Source of the DNA: Bacteroides fragilis
GTDB lineage: Bacteria > Bacteroidota > Bacteroidia > Bacteroidales > Bacteroidaceae
Direction of reading: 5' to 3'
Assembly (NCBI RefSeq): GCF_019583405.1
Contig: NZ_SZUU01000002.1
Span: 124,001-188,000, forward strand
DNA length: 64,000 nt
This document shows, piece by piece, positions 26,038-34,337 of this stretch (positions are counted from its first letter, which is position 1; each line of letters opens with the position of its first letter). Below the pieces are notes generated by a model. The model saw nothing but the letters and a program-made list of their open reading frames with translations. It was not told the DNA's origin and made no database searches. The translations under genes and the position numbers were made by a program.

Positions 26038-26970
26038 TTATCTTATCAGTTTTTTCTTCATTCCCCGGGCTAACTCTTCCTTGATAAAAGTCATCAATGG
26101 CTTACCCACTACAATAAACATGACCGCTACCAGAATCATCAGAATGCCAAGCATTAATCTGGGAGTCAGCCGTTCGCCAAAAATCATCACCCCGAAGAAA
26201 AGTGCGGTCACCGGTTCCAATGCTCCCAGAATGGCAGTAGGCGTAGAGCCGATGCTATGAATGGAAACAGCCGTACATACCAATGATATGACGGTAGGCA
26301 AGAAAGCCATGGCAAGAATATTGCCCCAGGCAGGAAACGAAGGAACAGCCTGAAGATCCGCGCAGAAATTCAGGCGGACTATATAAATGGAAAGACCGAA
26401 CAACAGCGCGTAAAAAGTCAGCTTGGCCGTAGACATTAACTTCAGCGTGGAATGGTTGACACCGACGATATAGACAGCATAAGACAGTGAGGAAAGGATA
26501 ACGAGCAACATGCCGACCAGACTCAGCGTTTCGCCTCCCTCCCCTTTGTAAAGCAGTCCGATGCCGGAAAGGGCGAGCAGAATGCAAAAGAAGGTCAGCA
26601 ACGACACTTTCTCGTGGAAAAACAGGAACATGATAAGCGCCACCATCACCGGATAGACAAATAATATGGTGGAAGCAATGCCTGCATCCATGTGCTTATA
26701 GCTCAAAAACAACAGCAGTGAAGAGGCAGAAAAAAGTAGTCCGCCTGCAACCAGAGGCAATATCTCGTTCCTTTTCAGGGCAAACGACTGTCCCTGCACT
26801 TTCATCAAAATCCCCAAAATAAGTACGGCAAACCCGTAACGATAGAACAATACAGAGTCCACCGACATCCCTTCTTTATAGAGCGGCAGTGTAAACAACG
26901 GATTCATGCCATAAGTAGCAGCAGCCACAGCTCCGCAAACAAATCCTTTAGCCTTACTATTAATATTCAT
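26038..26970 (-). CDS. EamA-family (DMT) inner-membrane transporter
   Basis: 310 residues from ATG 26970 (314 from 26982, which lies too close to the promoter box). Ten membrane helices in two EamA repeats: VCGAVAAATYGMNPLFTLPLY... and LVGMLLVILSSLSYAVYIVGVN...; SIHSIGSTPTAILGALEPVTALFFGVMIFGERL is the typical second-repeat end. Exports or imports a small metabolite; substrate unknown. The -7 box TATCTTTG at 27001-26994. Confidence 0.9.
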   Translation of the reverse strand: MNINSKAKGFVCGAVAAATYGMNPLFTLPLYKEGMSVDSVLFYRYGFAVLILGILMKVQGQSFALKRNEILPLVAGGLLFSASSLLLFLSYKHMDAGIASTILFVYPVMVALIMFLFFHEKVSLLTFFCILLALSGIGLLYKGEGGETLSLVGMLLVILSSLSYAVYIVGVNHSTLKLMSTAKLTFYALLFGLSIYIVRLNFCADLQAVPSFPAWGNILAMAFLPTVISLVCTAVSIHSIGSTPTAILGALEPVTALFFGVMIFGERLTPRLMLGILMILVAVMFIVVGKPLMTFIKEELARGMKKKLIR

Positions 26971-26993
26971 TATTATATTCATTTTTCGGGGTG

Positions 26994-27001
26994 CAAAGAT
27001 A
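26994..27001 (-). promoter_or_regulatory. -7 box of the EamA transporter gene
   Basis: TATCTTTG on the minus strand; favours ATG 26970 as start. Confidence 0.5.
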
Positions 27002-27022
27002 CAGTTTTTTGGAGATGTTGGT

Positions 27023-27030
27023 TACTTTTG
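27023..27030 (+). promoter_or_regulatory. -7 box of the YgbA-like gene
   Basis: TACTTTTG, 24 nt before the TTG start at 27055, close to the divergent box at 26994-27001. Confidence 0.5.
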
Positions 27031-27054
27031 CGTCAATTCTAACAGAGATTAAAA

Positions 27055-27351
27055 TTGAGCAAAAACCGTATTGATCAGGAAAAGAGAGTGGTAGAGCTGA
27101 TGATCCGTCTTTACTGCCGTAAAAAAGAAAAGAATGTCACGCTTTGCCCCCAATGCGAAGAGTTGCTTCGTTATGCGCATGCCCGGCTGGACCGCTGCCC
27201 CTTTGGGGAGAAAAAGAAAGCATGCAAGCAATGCAGCGTACACTGCTATAAACCTGCCATGCGGGAACGGATGAAACAAGTAATGCGTTTCTCCGGTCCC
27301 CGAATGCTGATTTATGCACCTTGGGAAGCAATCAGGCATCTGTTTGGATAA
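27055..27351 (+). CDS. YgbA-like (nitrous-oxide-stimulated promoter family) protein
   Basis: 98 residues from a TTG start (SKNRIDQEKRVVELMIRLYC). Conserved layout of the YgbA family: RLYCRKK, LCPQCEELLRYAHARLDRCPFGEKKKACKQCSVHCYKPAMRERMKQVMRFSGPRM. Six Cys suggest a bound metal or cluster. In enterobacteria the gene answers to nitric oxide; here that is only inference from family. Single gene. Confidence 0.85.
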   Translation: MSKNRIDQEKRVVELMIRLYCRKKEKNVTLCPQCEELLRYAHARLDRCPFGEKKKACKQCSVHCYKPAMRERMKQVMRFSGPRMLIYAPWEAIRHLFG

Positions 27352-27355
27352 GCAG

Positions 27356-27415
27356 GCACAGAGAAGAATAATATTATTATAATTGCATGATTACTTTATA
27401 ATAATTATCTGTGCT
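27356..27415. terminator. Hairpin after the YgbA-like gene
   Basis: GCACAGA...TTATTATAA can pair with TTATAATAATTATCTGTGC (ending 27415). AT-rich stem; likely bidirectional end of transcription between the YgbA-like gene and the convergent TrkH gene. Confidence 0.45.
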
Positions 27416-27634
27416 TATTAAAATAACGAACCATGACTATCATCAAGTCTCCTTTTATAACCAGTAGATATGTATTTTCCGATTATTTCTGCAACCGGGA
27501 GAAAGAGAACTAAATCCTGATACGGGATGGTCAAAACCATCTGCTGACGATTTGACGACATTACCTGAAATATGCAGAAAGTACCCCACACTCTTTATGA
27601 ATATAGATACAGACATTTTTCTGCTCCCTTCTTG

Positions 27635-29137
27635 TCATCTATTTTTCCAGAATCCGGGATAGAAAAGTAAAAGTACACTAAAGAGTTCCAACCGCCCTAT
27701 AAGCATCAGAAATGAAAGTACCCACTTGGCTGTGTCGGGTAATCCGTTCCACGAATAGGCAGGTCCACAGGCTCCCAGTCCCGGACCTACATTACCGATA
27801 CTGGAAATCACCGTACCGATAGACTCGGAAAAGCCGACACCCAAGAACAGAAGAACTGTCCATCCAAAAATGACGATGATAAGATAGAAAGCGAAAAACA
27901 TACCTACAGTAGATACAATCGAAGGCGAAACGGTCTGTTTGTTAACTCGTACTAGCAGTACGGCATTAGGATGCAATAAATGCCTGAATTCATTTCGAAT
28001 AGAACGGGCAACAATCAGCAAACGCATGTTCTTAATGCCACCGCTGGTAGAACCGGTACATCCACCCGAAAGCATGGCAATCAATAGCAACAGCCACGTA
28101 AAGGCAGGCCAAAGATTATAATCGTCCGTAGCAAATCCACAGGAGGTGTGCGCCGTAGCAACCTGAAACAGCGACTTACGGAAAGCCGTCTCCCAGTCAT
28201 AATGATTTTGAAAGACAAGTGCGAGAGTGATCAAAAAAGTCAGGATGGCAACAGAGCCGAGGAACCAACGTAATTCTTCGTCCCTCAAAAGACGACTGAC
28301 CTTACCGCGAAGACACATCAGGAACAATGCAAAATTGACTCCTGAAAGAATCATAAATATAGCAACCACATATTCAATAAATGGTGAATTCCAATACGAA
28401 ATACTGGCCTGCTTGGTAGAATATCCACCAGTAGCAGTCGTGGTAAACGACTGGCAGATAGCATCAAAAAGACTCATACCTCCCAACATCAGGAGGACGG
28501 TTTCTGCCAGTGTCAATATCAGGTAAACTGTCCATAGCCATTTGGCCATAACATTAATTTTAGGATGGGTACGGTCATGGGTTACTCCTGTAGATTCGGC
28601 AGAAAAGAGCTGTACTCCCCCACTGGTGAAAGCGGGTAATACGGCAATTGTAAAGAAAACGATTCCCAGTCCACCAATCCATTGTGTCAGGCTGCGCCAG
28701 AAAAGCATACCATGCGAAAGCGATTCGATATCATCAAGAATCGTGGCTCCCGTAGTAGTGAAACCGGACATGGTTTCAAAAAATGCATTAGTCAACGAGT
28801 CAATACTCCCGCTCAAATAAAAAGGCAACATACCGAAAAGCGTGAAAAACAACCACGAAAGTGTCACAATGCAATAACCATCACGCCGGCTCAACCGACT
28901 TTCCGCACCACGCCCGTAGAGCATCAGTAACGCACCGGACAGGATGTTGATACCCGCCGTATAAAGAAAAAACTTATAATCGCTTTCACCATAGACTGCG
29001 GAAATACCGGAACAGAGTACGAACATTACCGCCTCTATAAAAAGTAAGATTCCAAGAACGCGTCCTATCATCTTGCCGTTTATCAGACTGTTATTCCGCT
29101 TGCTAACGTATATATCCGTCGACAGGTATTTTTCCAT
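27635..29137 (-). CDS. trkH: TrkH-family potassium uptake protein
   Basis: 500 residues from ATG 29137 (MEKYLSTDIYVSKRNN); an ATG 16 codons earlier seems less likely. Four membrane-pore-membrane repeats with filter-like sequences, e.g. SGFTTTGATIL, TTTATGGYST, TAHTSCGFATDD, SSIGNVGPGLG, and TGSTSGGIKNMRL. Ion-conducting subunit of Trk-type K+ uptake. No TrkA (NAD-binding gate) gene is adjacent here. Confidence 0.9.
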   Translation of the reverse strand: MEKYLSTDIYVSKRNNSLINGKMIGRVLGILLFIEAVMFVLCSGISAVYGESDYKFFLYTAGINILSGALLMLYGRGAESRLSRRDGYCIVTLSWLFFTLFGMLPFYLSGSIDSLTNAFFETMSGFTTTGATILDDIESLSHGMLFWRSLTQWIGGLGIVFFTIAVLPAFTSGGVQLFSAESTGVTHDRTHPKINVMAKWLWTVYLILTLAETVLLMLGGMSLFDAICQSFTTTATGGYSTKQASISYWNSPFIEYVVAIFMILSGVNFALFLMCLRGKVSRLLRDEELRWFLGSVAILTFLITLALVFQNHYDWETAFRKSLFQVATAHTSCGFATDDYNLWPAFTWLLLLIAMLSGGCTGSTSGGIKNMRLLIVARSIRNEFRHLLHPNAVLLVRVNKQTVSPSIVSTVGMFFAFYLIIVIFGWTVLLFLGVGFSESIGTVISSIGNVGPGLGACGPAYSWNGLPDTAKWVLSFLMLIGRLELFSVLLLFYPGFWKNR

Positions 29138-29411
29138 AACATAAGAATTATTTAGCGAAAAGACATATAACCAATATCGTGCCAAAACAAAAAGGCAGGA
29201 CGTAAGCCAATAGTTATCAGATAAATAGAAATTCCATTCAGGTATCTAATAGCCATCATCACCCTACCATTTTGATAGGATCGGCCTTTCAAAACGGAAA
29301 GGTGCATACTCAGGAAATCCGATTATCCCTGCATGATAGGTTCAGTCTTCATTGCAGAAAAATATGGCTTATTCACTTTACGCATTCATGTCTTGTGTTA
29401 TTTTTATTTCT

Positions 29412-29419
29412 TATCTTTG
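29412..29419 (+). promoter_or_regulatory. -7 box of the SDR gene
   Basis: TATCTTTG followed by CCTC, 28 nt before ATG 29448. It rules out the longer frame that starts at 29352. Confidence 0.6.
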
Positions 29420-29447
29420 CCTCAAACCCCTGAACATAAATTCAGAT

Positions 29448-30212
29448 ATGAAACGAGCCATTATCATCGGAGCTACTTCGGGCATTGGGCGTGAAGTAGC
29501 CAAACAACTCCTCCTACAAGGCTGGCGCCTCGGTATTGCAGGACGCCGGCTTCCTTCACTGGAAGCTTTGCAGAGCAGTGCACCGGACCGTATAGAAGTC
29601 GTCGCCCTGGATGTCACCCAACCAGATGCAGTTCCCAAACTGAGTAACCTGATCAGACGAATCGGAGGCATGGATCTGTTCCTGTTGAGTTCCGGCATCG
29701 GTTATCAGAACATAGGGCTGAATCCGGACATCGAATTGGAAACCACCCGTACCAATGTGGTAGGGTTCACCCGCATGGTAGACACCGCCTTCAATTATTT
29801 CCGTAAGCACGACGGTGGGCAATTGGCAGTCATCAGTTCCATCGCCGGAACAAAAGGGTTGGGAGTAGCACCTGCCTACTCTGCCACAAAACGTTTTCAG
29901 AACACCTATATCGATGCATTGGAGCAGTTGGCCTGCATGCAAAAACTAAACATCCGCTTTACAGACATCCGTCCGGGATTCGTATCTACCGACTTGCTCA
30001 ACGACGGGAAACAGTATCCGCTACTGATGCAACCGGAAAAGGTAGCCGAACGGATTGTACGGGCACTCAATCGCCGGCAACGTGTCGTAGTGATCGACTG
30101 GCGCTATGCCATTATTGTCTTTTTCTGGCGAATGATTCCCCGCCGGATATGGAAAAAATTACCGATACGGACAGGACAGAAAGCTACAGAAAAAAATAGC
30201 AAGATCGGATAA
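29448..30212 (+). CDS. Short-chain dehydrogenase/reductase
   Basis: 254 residues from ATG 29448. Cofactor motif GATSGIGREVA, NNAG-region equivalent LLSSGIGYQN, catalytic Ser in AVISSIAGTKG and YSATK (Tyr and Lys). C-terminal basic-hydrophobic WRYAIIVFFWRMIPRRIWKKLPIRTG suggests membrane association. NAD(P)H-dependent oxidoreductase, substrate unknown. Confidence 0.9.
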   Translation: MKRAIIIGATSGIGREVAKQLLLQGWRLGIAGRRLPSLEALQSSAPDRIEVVALDVTQPDAVPKLSNLIRRIGGMDLFLLSSGIGYQNIGLNPDIELETTRTNVVGFTRMVDTAFNYFRKHDGGQLAVISSIAGTKGLGVAPAYSATKRFQNTYIDALEQLACMQKLNIRFTDIRPGFVSTDLLNDGKQYPLLMQPEKVAERIVRALNRRQRVVVIDWRYAIIVFFWRMIPRRIWKKLPIRTGQKATEKNSKIG

Positions 30213-30234
30213 CCGGTCTTTCAGTAAAACCTAC

Positions 30235-30242
30235 TACATTTG
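30235..30242 (+). promoter_or_regulatory. -7 box of the AraC-GyrI gene
   Basis: TACATTTG followed by TCCCG, 26 nt before ATG 30269. Confidence 0.5.
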
Positions 30243-30268
30243 TCCCGAAACCTAACGGAACAAAAGCA

Positions 30269-31111
30269 ATGAAGAGTGATACTGAAGAGAAATATCTGCA
30301 ACAGGTGAACCGAGTGATAGATTATATCAACTCACACCTTAACGAACCTTTGCGGGTTGAAACTTTGGCACGTGAAGTATGCCTCTCGGAGTATCACTTC
30401 CATCGCATTATGCGGGCTTACCTGCACGAACCACTGGCTACGTACATCGCTCGGCAACGGGTGGAGCGTGCGGTAATGTACCTGCAAATCAAGGATACTC
30501 CCCTGGTGCAAGTAGCAGAGATGGTGGGATACGAAACGCCACAATCGCTATCGAAAGCATTCAAGCAGTTTTTCGGCATATCCCCCACCGCCTACCGCAA
30601 ACAGCGGGCAAAACGTTACGAAAAATTCAGCACTCTGAAAGAGGAACCTCTGAAACCGGAAATCCTGACAGAACCGGAATTGAAGCTGGTGTATATCCGT
30701 ATCATCGGCCGCTATGGCGAAGAGGAACTTTACGTGGAAGCGTGGAAAAAATTGAAAAATTTTCTCCAGACAAACGGTCTTCTGACCCCTTCTACCCGCT
30801 GGATAGGCATCAGTTTTGATGACCCTACAGTAACGAAAACCGAGCAATGCCGTTTTTACGCTTGCGCAACAGTGGAACACAATGTGTCACCGCAAGGCGC
30901 TTTTGGCATGAAAACAATTCCGCAAGGACGTTATGCCGTCTACACACTCCGTGGAAGCTACAGTGGTTTGCAAGAAATGTATAACCGAATTTACTCGCAT
31001 CCCCTGCCTACCGCATTTCGTGATGCAACTTCATTTGAAGAATACCTTAATTGTGAACCTGATGCGGAAGAAAAAGATTACGTGACAAGAATATATATCC
31101 CTATTGAATAA
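30269..31111 (+). CDS. AraC-type regulator with GyrI-like effector domain
   Basis: 280 residues. N-terminal AraC HTH pair (VIDYINSHLNEPLRVETLAREVCLSEYHFHRIMRAYLHEPL; QVAEMVGYETPQSLSKAFKQFFGISPTAYRKQRAKR), then a GyrI/SOUL-type small-molecule-binding domain (about 125-280: PELKLVYIRIIGRYGEEELYVEAWKKL ... IPQGRYAVYTLRGSYSGL). Same design as the Rob/SbmC-type regulators that answer to amphipathic compounds. 21 bp upstream of the zinc-ribbon gene, so probably an operon. Confidence 0.9.
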   Translation: MKSDTEEKYLQQVNRVIDYINSHLNEPLRVETLAREVCLSEYHFHRIMRAYLHEPLATYIARQRVERAVMYLQIKDTPLVQVAEMVGYETPQSLSKAFKQFFGISPTAYRKQRAKRYEKFSTLKEEPLKPEILTEPELKLVYIRIIGRYGEEELYVEAWKKLKNFLQTNGLLTPSTRWIGISFDDPTVTKTEQCRFYACATVEHNVSPQGAFGMKTIPQGRYAVYTLRGSYSGLQEMYNRIYSHPLPTAFRDATSFEEYLNCEPDAEEKDYVTRIYIPIE

Positions 31112-31132
31112 CCCATTAAAAACAGAAAAAGA

Positions 31133-31402
31133 ATGAAACAGAAGTTTTGCCAAAGCTGCGGCATGCCGCTCAACCCAGAAGTATTGGGAACAGAAAAAGA
31201 TGGCAGTAAGAATGAAGAGTATTGCACCTATTGTTATGCTGACGGACATTTCACCGTGGAGTGCACAATGGACGAAATGATTAACCATTGCGCACAGTTC
31301 GTAGACGAATTTAATAAAGACTCGGAAGTGAAAATGACGAAGGAAGAGGCCATTGCAAACATGCAGCAGTTCTTCCCAATGCTGAAAAGGTGGAAACAAT
31401 GA
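31133..31402 (+). CDS. Small zinc-ribbon protein
   Basis: 89 residues with CQSCGMPL near the N-terminus and CTYC 26 residues on, then FTVECTMDEMINHCAQFVDEFN and MTKEEAIANMQQFFPMLKRWK. This is the putative zinc-ribbon family often found next to AraC-GyrI regulators. Function unknown; likely follows the regulator in one transcript. Confidence 0.85.
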   Translation: MKQKFCQSCGMPLNPEVLGTEKDGSKNEEYCTYCYADGHFTVECTMDEMINHCAQFVDEFNKDSEVKMTKEEAIANMQQFFPMLKRWKQ

Positions 31403-31464
31403 AGAGGATGGGCAACAGTCAGCTTCCTCCGAGAGATTTTATGACGGAATGGTAACAGGACAAG

Positions 31465-31615
31465 TTTACCACGGATTACACGGATTAACACAGATTTTCA
31501 ATAGAGCGTTGAAGAGAAAGATCTTCTCTGTGAGACTCTGTGTTACTCTGTGGTGAGTTAAGCTTAGAGCATTGATACTAAGAATCTGTATTAATCCGTG
31601 TAATCCGTGGTGAAC
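31465..31615. repeat. Three-unit intergenic repeat of the CACCACAGATTACAC family
   Basis: Three related units: TTTACCACGGATTACACGGATT... (31465-31496), CTCTGTGTTACTCTGTGGTGA (31539-31557 region), and TTAATCCGTGTAATCCGTGGTGAACC (31591-31615). First and third are an almost perfect inverted pair; the middle unit could compete for pairing. Between the zinc-ribbon gene and the convergent GNAT gene. Confidence 0.8.
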
Positions 31616-31658
31616 CTAAAAACGATTCATTTTCCGAACAGGCCTCAATCCGGACGGT

Positions 31659-31922
31659 TTATTCCACCGGATGCCGTTTCAGCCATGCGACGGCATACGA
31701 ACACGTTGCTTTGGGCTTCAACCCCTGTGCAGAGGCATATTTATAAGTTGCTTCTACCAGTGCGGCCGCAATTCCTTTTCCTTCCAAAGGAGGAGGAACG
31801 ATGGTGTGCATAATATCCAGTGCTCCATCTTCGACTTCATACTCCACAAAGGCAGTCATTCCATTCTTTTCCAATTCAAAACGATTCCGCTCCGGGCGGT
31901 GAATTACTTCATATTCTTCCAT
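31659..31922 (-). CDS. Small GNAT-family acetyltransferase-like protein
   Basis: 87 residues; Gcn5-like single-domain family (YidJ/PF14542 type): RFELEKNGMTAFVEYEVEDGALDIMHTIVPPPLEGKGIAAALVEATYKYASAQGLKPKATCSYAVAWLKRHP. The acetyl-CoA loop EGKGIAAAL is present. Substrate unknown. Confidence 0.9.
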   Translation of the reverse strand: MEEYEVIHRPERNRFELEKNGMTAFVEYEVEDGALDIMHTIVPPPLEGKGIAAALVEATYKYASAQGLKPKATCSYAVAWLKRHPVE

Positions 31923-31956
31923 TTTCTAATCTCCTTTTTGTTTAGGTTAATATAGA

Positions 31957-33282
31957 CTACATTAATTTTTTCTCTCTTTGCTCCACCCAGATCAGTTTCT
32001 TTACATCATATCCCCTGCGAGTTGCAGCATCCAGCAATTTCTTCTTAATTTCTTCCGGCAGAAGAGGTGCACGACTCAATATCCACAAATATTTATCAGA
32101 ACTGCTACCGATCAAAGCATAATTATATTCCTCCTGATCTAACTCCAAAACATAATAATCTGAGTAAAAAGACAGGAAAAACGATACTTTCAGTTTACCC
32201 GGTTGAGACGGGTCAGGCATCTTAGCATGTCCTTCTGCTGTCTTACAAACGTCATAGGGCTTCTTATGCTTACATCCCCGGTTCTCCACACGGACCGTAC
32301 CATCCGGCATCAGTATATAAGTGGCCGTTACCTCCGATAATCCTCTCTCAAAACGATGGTCGAAACGAGCTATCTCATACCACGTACCCATATAGCGGTG
32401 CAAGTCCAGTTGGTCTACCGCAGTATGATCAGTACCTTCAAAGAAACCTTCTATGGTCGGCTTCACAAAACGAAAACCCGCCTCGAGCAAACGTGTAGGA
32501 CGTACATTCTGTCCTGATGTCAGGAAAGAAGCTGACTCACCATACCTCATCCGGAAGAACCAGCGTGGTACAACCACTTTCATCCAAGCATGATAGCGTG
32601 CTGCCATTGCCTGAGTAAATACATACTGCGAAATCTGTTGCGGAGCCACCAAATTGAAAACTCCGCTTACCTCTTCGTGGCTGATAATAAACTCCATCGC
32701 CCGGCAAAGATCCCGAATCGCAATCCAAGGAAAAGGCTGTGTACCCGGAGCAATCACACCGGCTACCCGCGTCATCCGGAGGGGACGAAGCATTTGCTCC
32801 ATCGCCCCGCCATCGGGTGAGAGCACAATGCCGAAGCGAGTGATTGCCAGTCTTGTCTGCGACGGACAATGGCGGGCCTCTTTCTCCCATGCATAACAAA
32901 GTTCCGCCAGAAAGCCACTTCCCCGGGTATTGGTATATTCATCAAACGTACCCTCTTCAGGATAATATCCTACGGCCGAAGCGGAAATCATTAACCGCGG
33001 CTTTGTCTTTACTGCATCCATTGCCCGAATGATGCGGTGCGTCACCTTAATCCGGCTGTCATAAAGTTCTTTTTTGTATTCCGGTGTCCACCGCTTGCTA
33101 ATGGGTGCTCCTGCCAGATTGATGATAACATCGCAATGTGACAGGGCCTGAATTAAATGCCCCGATGTGCCTTCACGGAACATAGGCCTCCCCAGAGGGA
33201 CTACCCGGTGTCCCGCTTCTGTAAGGTACTCTGTAAGATGCTTGCCTATAAAACCGGAGGCCCCGCTTATTGCTATATTCAT
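31957..33282 (-). CDS. Fusion of TIGR01777-type epimerase and Blc-type lipocalin
   Basis: 441 residues from ATG 33282 (MNIAISGASGFIGKHL); an earlier ATG adds 17 unlikely residues. First about 290 residues: NAD-binding SDR-type epimerase of the TIGR01777 family (GASGFIGKHL, DVIINLAGAPISKRW, ISASAVGYYP, NVRPTRLLEAGF). From about residue 295: a full lipocalin (LHRYMGTWYEIARFDHRFERGLSEVTATY ... YYVLELDQEEYNYALIGSSSDKYLWILSR). Blc is usually an outer-membrane lipoprotein, but this form has no signal peptide and should stay in the cytoplasm. Known families, unusual fusion. Confidence 0.9.
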   Translation of the reverse strand: MNIAISGASGFIGKHLTEYLTEAGHRVVPLGRPMFREGTSGHLIQALSHCDVIINLAGAPISKRWTPEYKKELYDSRIKVTHRIIRAMDAVKTKPRLMISASAVGYYPEEGTFDEYTNTRGSGFLAELCYAWEKEARHCPSQTRLAITRFGIVLSPDGGAMEQMLRPLRMTRVAGVIAPGTQPFPWIAIRDLCRAMEFIISHEEVSGVFNLVAPQQISQYVFTQAMAARYHAWMKVVVPRWFFRMRYGESASFLTSGQNVRPTRLLEAGFRFVKPTIEGFFEGTDHTAVDQLDLHRYMGTWYEIARFDHRFERGLSEVTATYILMPDGTVRVENRGCKHKKPYDVCKTAEGHAKMPDPSQPGKLKVSFFLSFYSDYYVLELDQEEYNYALIGSSSDKYLWILSRAPLLPEEIKKKLLDAATRRGYDVKKLIWVEQREKKLM

Positions 33283-33329
33283 CTGTATTTCCTTTTTTAG
33301 AAATATAACGCAGGGAAAGAGGGTAAAGT

Positions 33330-34187
33330 TCATCTCATCGTCATCTTCCTCAGCTCTTCGAGCGAACCGTTGAATACGTTCAAATCTACATCGTGATGGA
33401 TACCGGGCACACTTCCGATATCAGTGTGCTGCCAGAAGTGCCATTTACCTTCGTACCTCACCGAATCAACGTAATAGTGGGCTATCCAGTAGGGATAAGC
33501 ATTGAAAAGCGAGTCGTCCAGATAGCGGGTCTTGAATTTATAAGAAGTGTAGAGAATAGGTTTTACACCATAATGTGCCTCCACCCGGTCGAGCCATTTC
33601 TTAATATTTTGTTGCAACTCTTTTTTAGGCCTTTTGCCTGTCAGTTCGACATCGAGCACCGGAGGCAAATCTCCACTATCGAGTTTCACGGTACGGATAA
33701 AAAAGTCCGCCTGCTTCAAGGCATCCGTACGTGGAGTGAAGAAATGGTAGGCCCCACGAATAAAGCCATGGCGACGTGCCTGTTCGAAGTTGTCTTTGAA
33801 AGTATCGTCACCATGATCTCCTCCCTCGGTGGCTTTCATAAAAATAAAGTGAAGCGGAAAATCCGTTTCTCTGTTTTGTTTCAACTCCTTCCAGTCGATG
33901 TTCCCCTGATAATGGGAGATATCGATGCCATGCACCTCATAGCCACAAGGGATGCAAACGCCATATTCCTTCCGTCCGTAGCACTCCTTCCAACGATAAG
34001 AATAAGGGCGTATAACGAAATAATAGAAAGCGAGAGAGAATACACCGACTACAATAAGCGCAAGAGTATTGCGCATCCAGACAGGCATAGTACGAACAGT
34101 TTTCTTCTTCGCTTTCGTCTTCCGTGTCGATGTACGACGGGCGGAAGCGGATTTGTTGGGGATAGAAGTATTTCGTGAAGACTTCAT
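33330..34187 (-). CDS. GH25-family muramidase-like protein, membrane anchored
   Basis: 285 residues. Basic N-terminus, one membrane helix (about residues 40-58), then GH25 domain: GIDISHYQGNIDW (Asp89), HFIFMKATEGGDHGDD, GFIRGAYHFF, PPVLDVEL and KPILYTSYKF. GH25 enzymes cleave peptidoglycan glycan strands. The N-terminal anchor places the domain in the periplasm. 47 bp upstream of the epimerase-lipocalin gene on the same strand. Confidence 0.9.
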   Translation of the reverse strand: MKSSRNTSIPNKSASARRTSTRKTKAKKKTVRTMPVWMRNTLALIVVGVFSLAFYYFVIRPYSYRWKECYGRKEYGVCIPCGYEVHGIDISHYQGNIDWKELKQNRETDFPLHFIFMKATEGGDHGDDTFKDNFEQARRHGFIRGAYHFFTPRTDALKQADFFIRTVKLDSGDLPPVLDVELTGKRPKKELQQNIKKWLDRVEAHYGVKPILYTSYKFKTRYLDDSLFNAYPYWIAHYYVDSVRYEGKWHFWQHTDIGSVPGIHHDVDLNVFNGSLEELRKMTMR

Positions 34188-34216
34188 TGGCTTTGGTTTA
34201 TTGGGGATTGAATAGA

Positions 34217-34315
34217 TTCACTGCAGAGTACATAGAGGGTACAGAGGATATATTTTTCAGATATACTTATAAACATGATATTAAGACTCTGTGCCCTCTA
34301 TGTACTCTGTGGTAA
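34217..34315. repeat. Intergenic inverted repeat related to the TCTGTGGTGA family
   Basis: Left arm CAGAGTACATAGAGGGTACAG (about 34224-34244) and right arm CTGTGCCCTCTATGTACTCTG (about 34289-34309) pair nearly fully. The right arm end CTCTGTGGTAAGCT recalls the 31557 copy. Lies between the GH25 gene and the sialidase-like gene. Confidence 0.75.
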
Positions 34316-34337
34316 GCTATTTTGGAATTCATTTCCG

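Noticed and set aside
31234..31491. Minus-strand 85-codon frame over the zinc-ribbon gene
   Set aside because: Antisense to a well-supported gene, and its first codons derive from the intergenic repeat.
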